From: Pedobacter sp. PF22-3
Lineage (GTDB): Bacteria; Bacteroidota; Bacteroidia; Sphingobacteriales; Sphingobacteriaceae
Assembly: GCF_026239555.1 (NCBI RefSeq)
Contig: NZ_JAPIVP010000002.1
Span: forward strand, 186,001-250,000
DNA: 64,000 nucleotides
Direction of reading: 5' to 3'
Position numbers and translations under genes: made by a program. This document shows, piece by piece, positions 63,242 through 64,000 of the stretch. Under the pieces are notes generated by a model that saw only the letters and a list, made by a program, of their open reading frames with translations, made no database searches and was not told the DNA's origin. Position 1 is the stretch's first letter. Every line of letters begins with the position of its first letter.

Positions 63242-63892
63242 ATGGAAAAAGAAAGCAGACTTTTCGAACAGATATCTGCCAAAATCAGGAACGACATTAA
63301 AGAAGGCAAATTTAAAGTTGGCGAAAAAATTCCCTCAGAACCAGCTTTAATGGAACTATATGGTGTTGGCCGCTCCACCATTCGGGAAGCCATAAAATCG
63401 CTCACCTTATCAGGAATACTTACGGTACAGCAAGGCTTTGGAACAAAAGTTAATGCCACCTCTACAGAGCCTATTGAGCAGCGTTTGCGCGGTGCTGATT
63501 TTGAAGAGATTAACCAGGTTAGGGCTTTGCTCGAACAGGAAATTGTTCGACTGGCTACTAAAAATCGTACTGATTCACATCTGAAAGCCATTAAAGATGC
63601 TCTTGAAAAAAGAAAATCAGCCATCGAAAGCGAATCAAGAACTGAATGTGCCAATGCAGATATCGCGTTTCACCTGGCTATTGCCCGCGCATCTGGTAAC
63701 CATGTACTGAGTGATCTTTATGAAAGTTTTACGGTAATCATCAGAGATTTTTTTACTAAACGCGCACCATCTGGCGTTACTCATTTCGCCATGAGCCATC
63801 ACTTGCATGAGGCATTATTTAATGCCATAAAAGCGGGTAATACGGATGCAGCCCTTTCCACAACCACTACCATTTTGAACAATAATCATTAA
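63242..63892 (+). CDS. GntR/FadR-family transcriptional regulator
   Basis: 216 residues. N-terminal winged helix (about 8-72: KVGEKIPSEPALMELYGVGR, TIREAIKSLTLSGILTV) and C-terminal FCD effector domain (RALLEQEIVRLATKN, DIAFHLAIARASGNHVL) with the Asp/His residues that bind metal and a carboxylate ligand. FCD regulators usually sense sugar acids, dicarboxylates or similar. It is 4 nt upstream of a TauE/SafE-type permease, probably in the same operon, and has twin palindromic sites upstream. Confidence 0.92.
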   Translation: MEKESRLFEQISAKIRNDIKEGKFKVGEKIPSEPALMELYGVGRSTIREAIKSLTLSGILTVQQGFGTKVNATSTEPIEQRLRGADFEEINQVRALLEQEIVRLATKNRTDSHLKAIKDALEKRKSAIESESRTECANADIAFHLAIARASGNHVLSDLYESFTVIIRDFFTKRAPSGVTHFAMSHHLHEALFNAIKAGNTDAALSTTTTILNNNH

Positions 63893-63896
63893 TATC

Positions 63897-64000
63897 ATGA
63901 CCATTTTAACATTTACCCTGATCCTAATCCTCGGCGCTTACCTGGCAGGCCTGATTGGATCGCTAACAGGTCTTGGCGGTGGAGTAGTAGTTATTCCATT
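63897..64000 (+). CDS. TauE/SafE-family anion permease, N-terminal start (runs off right edge)
   Basis: 34 codons visible from ATG at 63897: MTILTFTLILILGAYLAGL, then IGSLTGLGGGVVVIP. The glycine-rich GxGGG after the first TM is the typical first half-repeat of TauE/SafE (DUF81) sulfite, sulfonate or organic-anion exporters. It starts 4 nt after the FadR-type regulator, which probably controls it. The rest lies outside the window. Confidence 0.8.
   Translation, partial: MTILTFTLILILGAYLAGLIGSLTGLGGGVVVIP

Overview
The window reads as chromosome of a Bacteroidota bacterium of the Pedobacter/Sphingobacteriaceae kind. The signs are a SusC/SusD pair with a hybrid two-component regulator, TTTG-N19-TAnnTTTG promoters with few Shine-Dalgarno sites, lipoboxes such as FASC and AQSC, BlaI/M56 and AraC regulators, and many short palindromic intergenic repeats. 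No sequence search was run; family names rest on motifs and recognised sequence.

Layout: (1) 1-11492 is a small polysaccharide-utilisation locus: 5' part of a GH43 enzyme, DUF3823 lipoprotein, SusD and SusC on the minus strand, then a repeat-rich intergenic stretch and a divergent hybrid sensor. The sensor is split into a kinase ORF and a receiver-AraC ORF that overlap at a 4-A run. A DoxX protein follows. (2) 12319-12403 is tRNA-Ser(UGA) with a textbook promoter. (3) About 12404 to 34100 is an integrated, decaying mobile island starting at the tRNA. It holds a frameshifted serine recombinase, a possible oriT hairpin, a MobC-like protein, a relaxase pseudogene, a coupling-protein stub joined by deletion to a DUF3945-like tail, and a histone-H1-like remnant. 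Its cargo looks like defence or conflict genes: several proteins with the HEPN motif RNxxxH, a PIN protein, a proteasome-beta-like Ntn hydrolase between two HEPN genes, a four-gene SMC-type ABC-ATPase operon resembling ABC three-component systems, a KAP P-loop NTPase, and a TM/SEC-C gene pair. Typical conjugative-element small genes, including a J-domain protein, lie between. (4) 34209-38926 is ordinary chromosome: PPOX-fold protein, Zn alcohol dehydrogenase, tandem universal stress protein, nucleotide-kinase-like protein and small proteins. (5) 39170-47671 holds two copies of a divergent pair (TPR/HTH regulator plus DUF4870 membrane protein), with SuFu-like and SUKH-like genes and lipoproteins. 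(6) 47643-53386 holds an AAA ATPase with four alternating copies of an operator-like motif upstream, and the divergent set GDSL esterase / ABC ATPase / large permease. (7) 53616-57538 carries the two ribulose-monophosphate enzymes, a divergent AraC regulator, a small protein and a GntP-type gluconate permease. (8) 58105-64000 holds an outer-membrane beta-barrel protein, an M56/BlaR-like peptidase with BlaI, a FadR-type regulator with twin palindromic operators, and the start of a TauE/SafE permease.

The part most worth following up is 20525-23016. There a threonine peptidase-like protein, with Thr right after Met and Asp17/Arg19/Lys33 at proteasome spacing, is flanked by two proteins with intact HEPN RNase motifs. 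The ABC-ATPase/nuclease operon next to it comes second.
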